Shown here: piece by piece, positions 45,951-54,889 of the stretch
Layout: every line of letters begins with the position of its first letter
Position numbering within the stretch: position 1 is the first letter of the stretch
Assembly: GCA_966250325.1 (NCBI GenBank)
Contig: CBINGY010000009.1
Coordinates: 32,454-96,453 of the forward strand
DNA from: Jiulongibacter sp966250325
GTDB lineage: Bacteria; Bacteroidota; Bacteroidia; Cytophagales; Spirosomataceae
Direction of reading: 5' to 3'
DNA: 64,000 nucleotides
Translations under genes and position numbers: made by a program
Notes under the pieces: generated by a model
The model's database searches: none
The model's input: only the letters and a program-made list of their open reading frames with translations
Told to the model about the DNA's origin: nothing

Positions 45951-47600
45951 TTACGGCACCAGAAGTACTTTAACCATTCCCCGCCGAGTGTCTTCAGAGG
46001 TAGTCAGTTCAGCATAAACCAGATAGTAACCTACAGGCATAAGTTTACCCGAAGTGTCATTTCCAGACCATTGAATCCGGGAATTCCCTGAAATATATTG
46101 GTTGGAAATTAATTGATGTACCGGAGTACCATTGACGTCAAACACCCAGACACTGAGGTTTCCTGCATCTTTTGACCCAATTTCAATAGTAGTTGATTGT
46201 TCCAGACCTCCCTTCGCGGCAGGATTAAAAACCACAGGATCAACTTTCAGAAAGTTGTCATTATCCCCCTCCATCGCGGGCCTGAAACCGGGACTTGCGA
46301 ACCCGTAAAGCGACGATACGCTTCGCCAGTTATCAGCCCGGTCAGCTTCTGCGGTGAGATTGATACGTTCCAGGCTTATACCATCGGGATCATCCACAGA
46401 CCAATAGTGTTGCGATTCCATATAGCTAAAAGTCTCAAAAATTACTGAATCCTTGCCTAGAAGCACCACCGTACCTCCTTCATTTGTGTAGGAAGGAAGA
46501 GAGGGAATTTGAACAATGTTATCAGCAACTCCCATCGGGTAAATATACAGAAGTGACTCCTTGTCTTCTGTAAAGCAAATAACCTGACCGGGAAAAATTT
46601 CAAGATTTGCAGAGGTGAGGGCTCGTACCGATTCTATCTCACCGGAAGCATTCCTTCTTGCCAGTTTTACATTTCGAAGGCTCAGTACGTTATCTGAAAT
46701 ATTGGCGATTTCCACAAAATCTTTTCCGGTACCCCTGGGATTGAAAAGTATCTCTGACAGAACTACCTCACCCGGGGAAGCATCTCTGATGTTTGAAATC
46801 ACAAATTCCAAAGGCTCCTGAAGAGAATTCCCGATGCAATCGGAGAGTCCGGTTAGAATAACTGAAAAAGATTCTCCTTCTTTCAGGGCTGTTACGAGCT
46901 CCAACGTAATTACACGACCGCTCACAGAGTACCCCGCAAGTTCTACCTCTCCTTTCACAGAAAGAAAATCCTGCTGAAGCAGAGGTTCTTCTGTGAGCAC
47001 GATGGAAAATATCCGGTAATCATCAGAACTGAAATTGCTAAGCCTTGGTGCCTCGGTATCGCTCACTTCTGCTGCAGATGCATTCGGTCCGCCGGGAGTT
47101 CCTCCTGAAGCATCAGAAGAAGATGTCCAGTTGCCTTCCTGCTTGCAGGCCGCCAGTATGTCAATCATCTCCAGAGAATATCCCTGATCTCTTCCCTTCT
47201 CATACCAATCACTCGAATAATTGACCTCATGAAGTAGTTGACCGGATGACGAGATTAACTGGAGCAATGAACCTTCGTTGAGTAAGGAAAACCTTTCAAG
47301 CCCAAGCACCTTGCCGTAAGGTTCAAAAAAAGAGACATTATTGTCTCTGCATAGAATAATGTACTCTCCCGGTCGGATTTCCATTGAACCTAGCGTTACG
47401 GAAAATGTGCCGTATTTCAGGACATATCCTTTGAGGTTTACCGAATTCCCGGAATTATTATAAAGTTCAATAAACTCCCGTTCGGGCAGACCACGGCTGG
47501 GAGTAGGGTCTGCCATGATTTCAGTAATGATGATCGAAAATTCATTGCCCGAAACCTGATAACTGATCAGGAGAAACAAGATTTTAAAAAGATTTTTCAT
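45951..47600 (-). CDS. Lamin-tail domain secreted protein
   Basis: 549 residues with a signal peptide (FKILFLLISYQVSG). FSIIITEIMADPTPSRGLPEREFIELYN starts a first lamin-tail (LTD) domain (about 20-145). An Ig-like segment follows (EAPRLSNFSSDD, about 180-270), then a second LTD-like domain (VVLSEILFNPRGTGKDFVEIANI). The C-terminus (VWVFDVNGTPVHQL to WSGNDTSGKLMPVGYYLVYAEL) resembles a FlgD Ig-like/type B-like sorting region. Such proteins are secreted, often by T9SS, and are sometimes linked to nuclease or adhesin functions; no enzyme domain is visible here. It is 21 bases downstream of the isomerase gene on the same strand. Confidence 0.82.
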   Translation of the reverse strand: MKNLFKILFLLISYQVSGNEFSIIITEIMADPTPSRGLPEREFIELYNNSGNSVNLKGYVLKYGTFSVTLGSMEIRPGEYIILCRDNNVSFFEPYGKVLGLERFSLLNEGSLLQLISSSGQLLHEVNYSSDWYEKGRDQGYSLEMIDILAACKQEGNWTSSSDASGGTPGGPNASAAEVSDTEAPRLSNFSSDDYRIFSIVLTEEPLLQQDFLSVKGEVELAGYSVSGRVITLELVTALKEGESFSVILTGLSDCIGNSLQEPLEFVISNIRDASPGEVVLSEILFNPRGTGKDFVEIANISDNVLSLRNVKLARRNASGEIESVRALTSANLEIFPGQVICFTEDKESLLYIYPMGVADNIVQIPSLPSYTNEGGTVVLLGKDSVIFETFSYMESQHYWSVDDPDGISLERINLTAEADRADNWRSVSSLYGFASPGFRPAMEGDNDNFLKVDPVVFNPAAKGGLEQSTTIEIGSKDAGNLSVWVFDVNGTPVHQLISNQYISGNSRIQWSGNDTSGKLMPVGYYLVYAELTTSEDTRRGMVKVLLVP

Positions 47601-47621
47601 GTGTGGAGTTTTTTTGTCAAA

Positions 47622-48536
47622 TCATATATCGCACAAGGTTACTCCCTGTTTTAAAGAGGCAAGTTTATCGGGTCTTTTGGGTATAAACTCCTGAGCTACG
47701 AAACCTTTGAAGCCTGTATCCAAAATCGCTTTCATTATAGCCGGATAGTTTAATTCCTGAGTTTCATCAATTTCATTACGTCCAGGCACACCGCCTGTAT
47801 GGTAGTGGGCTATATACGTATGATTTTCCCTGATTGTTCGGATAACATCGCCTTCCATAATTTGCATGTGGTATATATCGTACAAGAGCTTGAAGTTATC
47901 TGAACCTACCCTTTTGCATAATTCAACTCCCCAGTTCGTATGATCACACATATAATCAGGATGATTCACTTTACTGTTTAGTAGTTCCATAACCAGTGTT
48001 ACCTTTTTTTTCTCGGCATAGCTTATGAGTTGTTTTAGACCCTCGGCACAGACCTCCAATCCCTGTTCATCACTTATCTTGCCATTCTCACGATTTCCCG
48101 AGAATACAATCAGGTTAGTAAACCCCGCATTGGCAGTGTCATCTATATCCCGCTTATACTGCTCCAGCATTCCTTCATGGTTTTCTCTTTTATTCCACCC
48201 ATTGTTGATACCATACTTCCCTCCTCCACCAGATACCATGGCACAGGTAAGTCCATATTGTTTTAGCAGAGGAAAGTCTTTCACACTCAGTAGCTCGATG
48301 GATTCCAAACCGATTTCCACAGCTGCCTTACATAAATCTTCAAACTGGATGTCATTGTAACACCATCTGCAAACAGAGTGATTAACTTTCCCCTTTAAGG
48401 TTTGAGGCATGATGTATTCTGAGGCCTGAATACGGGTTTCCAGTCCTGCCGCCAAAGTTAATCCTGCCACCGAGGTAAGTGATTTTATTGCAGATCTTCT
48501 TGACTTATTTCCTTGAAACATATTTTTTTTCATCAA
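47622..48536 (-). CDS. Hydroxypyruvate isomerase-like TIM-barrel protein (Tat-exported)
   Basis: 304 residues. The N-terminus SRRSAIKSLTSVAGLTLAAG is a twin-arginine signal, so the folded protein is probably exported. The rest is an AP-endonuclease-2/xylose-isomerase-like TIM barrel of the Hyi type: LIVFSGNRENGK, VMELLNSKVNHPDYMCDHT, LLYDIYHMQIMEGD, YHTGGVPGRNEIDETQELNY and GFVAQEFIP provide the Glu, Asp, His and Glu metal ligands. The real substrate outside the cytoplasm is probably a sugar or sugar acid and not certain. The gene has its own -7 element and is divergent from GH16. Confidence 0.88.
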   Translation of the reverse strand: MMKKNMFQGNKSRRSAIKSLTSVAGLTLAAGLETRIQASEYIMPQTLKGKVNHSVCRWCYNDIQFEDLCKAAVEIGLESIELLSVKDFPLLKQYGLTCAMVSGGGGKYGINNGWNKRENHEGMLEQYKRDIDDTANAGFTNLIVFSGNRENGKISDEQGLEVCAEGLKQLISYAEKKKVTLVMELLNSKVNHPDYMCDHTNWGVELCKRVGSDNFKLLYDIYHMQIMEGDVIRTIRENHTYIAHYHTGGVPGRNEIDETQELNYPAIMKAILDTGFKGFVAQEFIPKRPDKLASLKQGVTLCDI

Positions 48537-48564
48537 TAGGTTTTCGAAACTAATAAATTCGCAT

Positions 48565-48572
48565 CAAATATA
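48565..48572 (-). promoter_or_regulatory. -7 promoter element for the isomerase gene
   Basis: TATATTTG on the minus strand is an exact TAnnTTTG match, 29 bases before the ATG at 48536. On the plus strand TAAATTCG (48554-48561, 7/8) may serve the GH16 gene, so the two divergent promoters would overlap within the 46-base gap. Confidence 0.5.
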
Positions 48573-48582
48573 TGACCTCCCC

Positions 48583-49416
48583 ATGAAAAGAATTCATACT
48601 CATCTTATTGCAACAATCTTGGTTTCATTCGGTTTAAGCTCTCAGGCACAGGCTCAGAAAGTCGAGGCCAAAGAATATACATTCAGCCCTACCCCTACCT
48701 GGTCTGATGAGTTTATCACAGACGGGAAGCCCGATCCGTCTTTTTGGAGCTACGATCTCGGCGGAGGTGGCTGGGGAAATAATGAAAAGCAGATTTATAC
48801 CAATAACCCTGAAAATGTGCGGGTAGAAAACGGATCTCTGATTATTGAGGCACAAAAAAGTCAGGATTTGAATTCTTTCAGTTCTGCCAGATTGGTTACA
48901 AAAGGCAAGAAAGATTTCTTATACGGACGCCTGGAGGTGCGTGCAAAACTACCTGTTGGGCGTGGAACTTGGCCTGCCATCTGGACACTGGGCAGTCAGC
49001 ATGAATACGGGGACAACTTCTGGCCTGATAATGGAGAAATGGATATGATGGAGCATGTAGGCATGGATCAGAACCGCATTCACGCCAATATCCATACCCA
49101 ATCATTCAATCATGTAAAAGGTACTAATAAAGGTAACAATAAGGTTATCGAAGGAGTATCAGAAGATTTCCATATTTACAGGCTTGACTGGTTTCCAGAT
49201 TCTGTGCAGTTTTTCGTAGATGAAGAACTGCTGTTTCAGTTTGATAAACAAGAGAACTACACATTTGCCGAGTGGCCTTTTGATAAACCACAGCATTTAC
49301 TTCTAAATATAGCCATTGGAGGCAACTGGGGTGGCCAGCAAGGAATTGATACTTCTATTTTTCCGCAACGTATGCTAGTTGATTACGTAAGATATTACAA
49401 ACTGCAAACCAATTAA
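48583..49416 (+). CDS. Glycoside hydrolase family 16 (laminarinase-type)
   Basis: 277 residues with a Sec signal ending SQAQAQ. LVWSDEF-like text near residue 43 (PTWSDEFITDGKPDPSFWSY), GRLEVRAKLPVGRGTWPAIWTLG and NGEMDMMEHVG form the GH16 core. ExDxxE at residues about 151-156 holds the nucleophile and the acid/base, with the extra residue of laminarinase-type beta-bulge enzymes. It should cleave beta-1,3- or mixed-linked glucans. No carbohydrate-binding module or T9SS domain follows. The stop overlaps the convergent gene by TTAA. Confidence 0.94.
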   Translation: MKRIHTHLIATILVSFGLSSQAQAQKVEAKEYTFSPTPTWSDEFITDGKPDPSFWSYDLGGGGWGNNEKQIYTNNPENVRVENGSLIIEAQKSQDLNSFSSARLVTKGKKDFLYGRLEVRAKLPVGRGTWPAIWTLGSQHEYGDNFWPDNGEMDMMEHVGMDQNRIHANIHTQSFNHVKGTNKGNNKVIEGVSEDFHIYRLDWFPDSVQFFVDEELLFQFDKQENYTFAEWPFDKPQHLLLNIAIGGNWGGQQGIDTSIFPQRMLVDYVRYYKLQTN

Positions 49417-50723
49417 TTAATAGGAGGTCTTTTAACGCGTACCAGAATACGGTTATTGATGGTAACTCCATGGTAGGTTTTGAGGGCAAAAACATAGTCG
49501 CCATCCGGCAAATAGCCCAGGTCAAAGACATTACCAAAAGTTGAAATGTTACGGTAGGTCTGCCCCGTATTCTGATCTACCAAAAGCTGATCCATTTCCC
49601 AGGAAATTCCCTGAGCGGTTACAGTAACACGGCCGTCATGACGGGTAGCGGTGGTAACCACAGACCAATGCCCGCCCTGATAATTTCTATGAACCGTATA
49701 TCTGGCTGCTGAATTAAAACCATCAGTAGAAATATCCATGTAAAAATCTTTATTCACGAAAATCGGTGGAGTATCCATGAGGTTGTGATTTCCACGAATC
49801 AGGAATAAATGATAGTCGTAAAATCTGAAAGGAATGTAGTTATACCCATTCACACGCATTCCGAGGTTATTGACCACCCGATCAGCAAATAAATTATAAA
49901 CGGCTATTTCTTCATAAAGTCCTCTTGCCTCCAGTTCAGAATTTACCATAAAGTTGACGTCAATCGGGGTCGGATTCGGCAAAGCCGGCATTGATCCGGG
50001 TAATCCGTACCACTCTTCGAGTGTATTGGTGTATAACAGTGTATTTCTTACATCACGGTACTCCGGGCATCCCGCTTTGGTTCTGAGAATGATGTTTCTT
50101 GGGGCTCCGTCACTTGGTTCATGAAAGAAGTAATAGTTGAGATCTGTACTTTGTGCTATTTTCCCGGCGGTGTACATATCTTTCCAGCCGGTAAGACCTT
50201 CAATCATGTACTCAGGTGCGTATTTAGCCATGAGATCACCCGTAAAAGAATTGGATGAGGCATGAGCGTACAGGTGTGGATTTGCCGATCCGTGATTTGA
50301 GAAATTTTCGCATTGTTTCTCACTGTCTGGTGTTTGATCAATCCAGCCGCCTGTGCTTGGTGGCGGTGTCTCCCCTCCACCAGTTCCTCCACCCGATTCA
50401 CCTCCTCCTCCGATTTCACCAACAATCTGTACATCAAATTCGCTACCGCTACCAGCTTCAAAATAATCGTTAATATCCACTACACCAGTAGCTCTGAGTT
50501 GAAGGCACGAATTATTTGCACCGTCAACGGCCGCATTTATAACCTGGATCTCATCCGCTTCCTTTGTAACACAATCTGTGCTGCCATAAAACTCAGAAAT
50601 CTGCAAGGTGACTCCGTTGACCGAATTCTCAGCGTTTGCACCGGCTATTTGAGGAGACTTGTTACTTTGTGCTACCGCAATACTGCTGGAAAGCAGGAAT
50701 AGAATTAATTTTGAAACACGCAT
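49413..50723 (-). CDS. Secreted protein of unknown function with Gly-rich linker
   Basis: 436 residues; signal peptide LILFLLSSSIAVAQS. Residues about 60-105 (CLQLRATGVVDINDYFEAGSGSEF) resemble the '3-coathanger stack' type repeat found in Bacteroidota surface proteins. A Gly/Pro-rich linker (about 108-130, EIGGGGESGGG) leads to a 300-residue domain I do not recognise, rich in Tyr, Asn and His, ending in VRVKRPPIN. No catalytic motif stands out. It could be a carbohydrate-binding or structural protein given its neighbour GH16, with which it is convergent; that is only context. Confidence 0.75.
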   Translation of the reverse strand: MRVSKLILFLLSSSIAVAQSNKSPQIAGANAENSVNGVTLQISEFYGSTDCVTKEADEIQVINAAVDGANNSCLQLRATGVVDINDYFEAGSGSEFDVQIVGEIGGGGESGGGTGGGETPPPSTGGWIDQTPDSEKQCENFSNHGSANPHLYAHASSNSFTGDLMAKYAPEYMIEGLTGWKDMYTAGKIAQSTDLNYYFFHEPSDGAPRNIILRTKAGCPEYRDVRNTLLYTNTLEEWYGLPGSMPALPNPTPIDVNFMVNSELEARGLYEEIAVYNLFADRVVNNLGMRVNGYNYIPFRFYDYHLFLIRGNHNLMDTPPIFVNKDFYMDISTDGFNSAARYTVHRNYQGGHWSVVTTATRHDGRVTVTAQGISWEMDQLLVDQNTGQTYRNISTFGNVFDLGYLPDGDYVFALKTYHGVTINNRILVRVKRPPIN

Positions 50724-50765
50724 TTCCTGACAATTATAGTCTTAGCTAATACAATCTCAAATAAT

Positions 50766-51332
50766 ATGCCAGTATCCGGAATTCAGAAAACAAGTATGGA
50801 AGGTCTTGGAAGGATGAGTCATGAAGAATTTCATTCAAGTCAAAAAAGAACGGTTTGTCTGGTCCTTGATAATATCCGCAGTCTGCAAAATGTAGGTTCT
50901 TTCTTCCGAACCGCTGATGCCTTTTCTCTGGAGAAAATTCTTCTTTGTGGAATAACAGGAACTCCCCCGAATCGGGAAATTGATAAAACGGCACTCGGTG
51001 CCACTGAAAGTATGGAGTGGGAGTATTTCTCCGAAACTGAAGAAGCAGTCCTCTCACTTCAGCGAAACGGATACCGGATTATCTCGTTGGAGCAAACTAA
51101 CCAAAGTAGAATGCTGCATGAGTTCAGACCAGGCAAAGAGGAGAAGATAGCTTATGTATTCGGGAATGAGGTTTTCGGGGTAAATGACAGCATTCTGGAA
51201 CTTTCCGATTTAATTCTGGAAATACCTCAGTCGGGCACAAAACACTCACTGAATGTGAGCGTTACGGCGGGAATTGTCATCTGGGATTACTACCTGAAAA
51301 CAAGCTTGAATCTTTTTTCAAATCCCTCATAG
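50766..51332 (+). CDS. TrmH/SpoU-family RNA 2'-O-methyltransferase
   Basis: 188 residues. LVLDNIRSLQNVGSFFRTADAF is SpoU motif 1 with the catalytic Arg, IAYVFGNEVFGVNDSILELSD is motif 2, and IPQSGTKHSLNVSVTAGIVIWD is motif 3 that builds the SAM-binding trefoil knot. Likely methylates a tRNA or rRNA ribose; the exact site is not readable. Starts at ATG 50766; ATG 50796 is an alternative. The last 43 bases are antisense to the end of the esterase gene. Confidence 0.93.
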   Translation: MPVSGIQKTSMEGLGRMSHEEFHSSQKRTVCLVLDNIRSLQNVGSFFRTADAFSLEKILLCGITGTPPNREIDKTALGATESMEWEYFSETEEAVLSLQRNGYRIISLEQTNQSRMLHEFRPGKEEKIAYVFGNEVFGVNDSILELSDLILEIPQSGTKHSLNVSVTAGIVIWDYYLKTSLNLFSNPS

Positions 51333-53578
51333 GATGCCACAAGAATGTACGTTCCATGAAGTTTGTCATTATCAAACTGTAAGGTTACGGGCAGCCCAAC
51401 GTTAGCAAGTACCGTTCTGCGGGACACTTCCTGACCTTTGGAGTTGATAAGACGTATTTGCAGGGAATTAATAGGAGCATCTGAGGCCAGATTCACCAAA
51501 CCGTTTGATACGGGATTGGGGTAAACCTGAAGGCCGCTGAGACCATTTGACTCATAAATCAAAAGTCCTGAAATTACGGAAGGACAAGTAGCCTGATAAG
51601 GGGCCTCAAAAGTTTTATACCCCTGAACAGAATAAACGCCTTCGTTTTTAGCCTGAATACGGGAATCCGAAATACCCTTGATCCTTTCTCCTTCAAAAAA
51701 CCAGTCAAAAGTCAGATAGTTTGAGGCATTTGAAACAGAAATACTATAGGGCCCGGTCTGCTCAATCGTAGGGGCCGCTGGCTTCGGATGTATAATCACT
51801 TTCCGGGTTTCTGAAAAAGCAGAACTACAGCCTGAAGAAGAAACCGCACGAACCCTGTACTCAGATTCCCCCGGCTTAGTAACAAATATGTCATGTTTTA
51901 CTTCGCCCGTACTCCAGACAAACGTATTAGCGGAAGCATCCACAGAAAGCGAAACTGCACCTCCCTCACATGCCCCGAAAGTGCCTGTATTTGAAATGAT
52001 ATTGGGCACAGGGGGAGTTGGAAGAACGGTTACTCGCTTTTTATCAGATTGAGCAGATGCACATCCTTTTTCGTTGACATACACAGCAAAAACTTCCCGA
52101 TTATCTCCCACCTTAATTACATTACCTGTTCTTCCATCAGACCATCTGGTGGTGAAAGAACGGTTGAAAGTGCGATACTCCACAGAATCACCCTCACATA
52201 TCTGTAGATTCCCTACTAACACTACCTCTGGAGTTGGAGGTATCAAATTCTGAACATTCAGAGTTTCGCTGATGTAATAATTATTTTTAGCATCTCTCAC
52301 TCTCGCAGAAGCTACCCCACCCTGTGTATTAAAGCTCGAATTCTGAAAGACATTATTCCAAACTACTTTAGGCTGAGGAGTTTTCAGGCTTACCGTCACT
52401 CCGGAAGCCGAACTACATTCTGCTTTAAGCTCTGCAATGCTACCGGAAGTAAGGGTGGGTGTTTTCATCAGGAAATTTGCCTGCAGAAATCCATAAATCT
52501 GAGCCGCAAGCTCAGTAATTCCAATTCCTGACAAATGGGTACCGTCAATTCTCCCCGGTTGAATATTATCGGTATTGGGCCCTGCATAAACATTAGGCAA
52601 TTCGTCAATAACTCTGTTTTGTGCAGCGATAATCTGGTCAAAAGAAAAGCCCAGATTTCGTGAAGTGCGGGTTACCATCCAGGTAGGCACAGAGCCTATA
52701 TCCTGCGAAACCCGATTAATGACAAATTTCAAACCCTCATAATACGTCTGGCTATCCAGAGCAAAATCACTTTCTCCCTGAATCCAGATGATACTTCTCA
52801 TACCATACATGGAAATATGATTCTGAAGAATTATACGAAGTATCGAATAAGGTGCTCCATTTTCAAAAAGCGTCTGAAATGTTCCACCATCCAGATAGGT
52901 AACCTCTCCTTTTATACTTTTTACCCAGTTCTCGATTCTTGTGCCTTCAAAAGCTGCATTAAAGAACATCACCGGAACATTTTCATTACGGGCAATAAGA
53001 TCTCCGAGTTCGCCCCATGCCCAGGCACTTTGGCCGTGCGGACCCACATTAAGTTCCCGGGAAATATGGCTGAATGACGTAAGCGTTGGATTTTCTTCGA
53101 TATACTTTTCCTGATAATAGGCATATCCGTTTACACGATCATCCTGGCTACCATTTGGATTAAATCGAAGAAATCCCTGTGCATTTGACTGACCAGCTAT
53201 TACGAAAACCTCACCTATACCAATTTTATCCACCGAAGTTAAAGCAATTACATTTGCCCCTAAAAGGGCTCTCACTTCCAGCCTGTACCAGCCTGCTTCT
53301 CCGGTAACTTTTCCTGAATAGGTACCCGCCAGCAAGTCTGAATCAATTACCTGCCACTCGGTTTGAGTTCCCTGATTTACCACCATCGGCACAAGCCTGG
53401 CCTCGATTTTATCTGCCTCTTTTGCTGCCAGGCCAGTCACCGGAACACTCCCCCTATTAAAGTTATCACGCTGAAAAACAGCCCTTTCAGAAGGAAAAAC
53501 AACAGAAACCTGTGCCCGTACAAGCAGACCAGGGGCCAAGGTTAATACAACCAGTATTAGATTTCGAACCGTCAACAT
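51290..53578 (-). CDS. Secreted sialate O-acetylesterase-like protein with T9SS type A domain
   Basis: 762 residues from MLTVRNLILVVLTLAPGLLV (ATG at 53578; a longer start would overlap pheS). EVFVIAGQSNAQGF is the SGNH nucleophile block, IIWIQGESD a further block and DGTHLSGIGITE the DxxH pair, together the DUF303/sialate O-acetylesterase fold (about 120-380). Ig-like/PKD-like domains follow, with RWSDGRTGNVIKVG and FVWSTGEVKHDIFV repeats. The C-terminus LQVYPNPVSNGLVNL to YEGFEKRFKLVFR is a type A T9SS sorting domain (TIGR04183). It removes acetyl groups from sialic acids or other glycans outside the cell. It starts 8 bases after pheS. Confidence 0.9.
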   Translation of the reverse strand: MLTVRNLILVVLTLAPGLLVRAQVSVVFPSERAVFQRDNFNRGSVPVTGLAAKEADKIEARLVPMVVNQGTQTEWQVIDSDLLAGTYSGKVTGEAGWYRLEVRALLGANVIALTSVDKIGIGEVFVIAGQSNAQGFLRFNPNGSQDDRVNGYAYYQEKYIEENPTLTSFSHISRELNVGPHGQSAWAWGELGDLIARNENVPVMFFNAAFEGTRIENWVKSIKGEVTYLDGGTFQTLFENGAPYSILRIILQNHISMYGMRSIIWIQGESDFALDSQTYYEGLKFVINRVSQDIGSVPTWMVTRTSRNLGFSFDQIIAAQNRVIDELPNVYAGPNTDNIQPGRIDGTHLSGIGITELAAQIYGFLQANFLMKTPTLTSGSIAELKAECSSASGVTVSLKTPQPKVVWNNVFQNSSFNTQGGVASARVRDAKNNYYISETLNVQNLIPPTPEVVLVGNLQICEGDSVEYRTFNRSFTTRWSDGRTGNVIKVGDNREVFAVYVNEKGCASAQSDKKRVTVLPTPPVPNIISNTGTFGACEGGAVSLSVDASANTFVWSTGEVKHDIFVTKPGESEYRVRAVSSSGCSSAFSETRKVIIHPKPAAPTIEQTGPYSISVSNASNYLTFDWFFEGERIKGISDSRIQAKNEGVYSVQGYKTFEAPYQATCPSVISGLLIYESNGLSGLQVYPNPVSNGLVNLASDAPINSLQIRLINSKGQEVSRRTVLANVGLPVTLQFDNDKLHGTYILVASYEGFEKRFKLVFR

Positions 53579-53585
53579 GAAGTTA

Positions 53586-54605
53586 TCAAACTCCCGCAAA
53601 TTGTTTTAAAAAACGAACATCATTGTCAAAGAAGAGGCGGATGTCATTTATGTCGTACTTCAACATGGTAATACGTTCTATTCCCATACCAAAGGCAAAA
53701 CCCGTGAATTCTTCCGGATCTATCCCGCAATTAGCCAGTACATTCGGATCTACCATTCCAGACCCGGCGATTTCAACCCAGCCTGTTTTCTTACAGATAT
53801 TACATCCCTTGCCTTTACAAATAAAGCAGGAGATATCAATTTCAGCACTTGGTTCTGTAAAAGGGAAATAGCTGGGTCTCAGCCTTATTTTTGTATCCTG
53901 TCCGAACATTTCCTTGGCGAAATGATAGAGCGTATCTTTGAGATCTTTGAAGCTCACATTCCGGTCTACATATAGGCCTTCAACCTGATGGAACTGACAG
54001 TGAGCCCGGGCAGAAATGGCTTCGTTTCGGTAAACTCTCCCAATCATAATAGAGCGAAGAGGAGGTTTTTTGTGCTCCATGAGCCGAATTTGCACATTGG
54101 ACGTATGGGTTCTTAGCAACACATCATCCTGCTGGCGTGCCGCTTTCTCTACAAAAAAGGTGTCCTGCATTTCACGTGCCGGATGATTCTCGGGGAAATT
54201 AAGTGCTGTGAAATTGTACCAGTCAGTCTCAATTTCGGGACCATCCTCTGAACTGAACCCCATACGGGCAAAAATCTCGGTAATCCTCTTACGTACAAGC
54301 GTGAGCGGATGAAGCGAGCCTTCCTGATCTGGAATGACCGGCAGAAACAAATCCGGAATTTCTGAGCTACCCTTTGCAGAACTTTGTGAGGTCGACAACT
54401 CTGCAAACTTCTCTTCCAATTGCACTTTTAAGAGATTCAGCTCCTTTCCTACTTCTCTCTTAAGATCTACCGATACTTCTTTGAAATTGTCAAAAAGCTC
54501 ATTAAGCTTTCCTTTTTTACTCAAGAAATACAACCGGAATGCTTCAGCATCCTGATCTTTCCAGCTTTGTGCCTTTTCCTTTAATTCCTGTATTTTTTCT
54601 TTCAC
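53586..54605 (-). CDS. pheS: Phenylalanyl-tRNA synthetase alpha subunit
   Basis: Charges tRNA-Phe together with PheT, which is not in this window. I choose the GTG at 54605 (339 residues, VKEKIQELKEKAQSWKDQDA at the N-terminus, as in other PheS). The ATG at 54632 adds nine residues but would lie upstream of the likely transcription start set by TATCTTTG at 54632-54639. Motifs: HPLTLVRKRITEIFARMGF; the motif 2 region ISARAHCQFHQVEGLYVDR; SCFICKGKGCNICKKTGWVE, a four-Cys cluster found in many bacterial PheS; and motif 3 GFAFGMGIERITML. The esterase gene follows 8 bases later on the same strand, apparently unrelated in function. Confidence 0.95.
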   Translation of the reverse strand: MKEKIQELKEKAQSWKDQDAEAFRLYFLSKKGKLNELFDNFKEVSVDLKREVGKELNLLKVQLEEKFAELSTSQSSAKGSSEIPDLFLPVIPDQEGSLHPLTLVRKRITEIFARMGFSSEDGPEIETDWYNFTALNFPENHPAREMQDTFFVEKAARQQDDVLLRTHTSNVQIRLMEHKKPPLRSIMIGRVYRNEAISARAHCQFHQVEGLYVDRNVSFKDLKDTLYHFAKEMFGQDTKIRLRPSYFPFTEPSAEIDISCFICKGKGCNICKKTGWVEIAGSGMVDPNVLANCGIDPEEFTGFAFGMGIERITMLKYDINDIRLFFDNDVRFLKQFAGV

Positions 54606-54631
54606 CAGTGGCCTCTTTGTATAAGCAGCCA

Positions 54632-54639
54632 CAAAGATA
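54632..54639 (-). promoter_or_regulatory. -7 promoter element for pheS
   Basis: TATCTTTG on the minus strand matches TAnnTTTG exactly. It overlaps the ATG at 54632, which supports a downstream GTG start at 54605. Confidence 0.5.
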
Positions 54640-54889
54640 ACCAGATTTTAAAAAATTGACATATTCTTAACACCCATTAAGTTGAATAGGATAAATGCAG
54701 TTTTTTCTTGGTTTTGTATTAGGTATTTCTACGTAATACCATGCGGGAATTCCCTCATTTTTCTTATCAATTTCAGAGCAAACAGTTGATTTCTTGATAC
54801 TTAATAAAATTGAATTTCCTATCTGCAATTGCCCGAAAAGGAATTGAGAATTTACTTTGCAGAACGAACCTAACACTAATTACTACCAA

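Noticed and set aside
54857..54889. TTG start 33 bases upstream of the LytTR gene
   Set aside because: It overlaps a near-consensus -7 element, and the added residues are not part of the LytTR domain.
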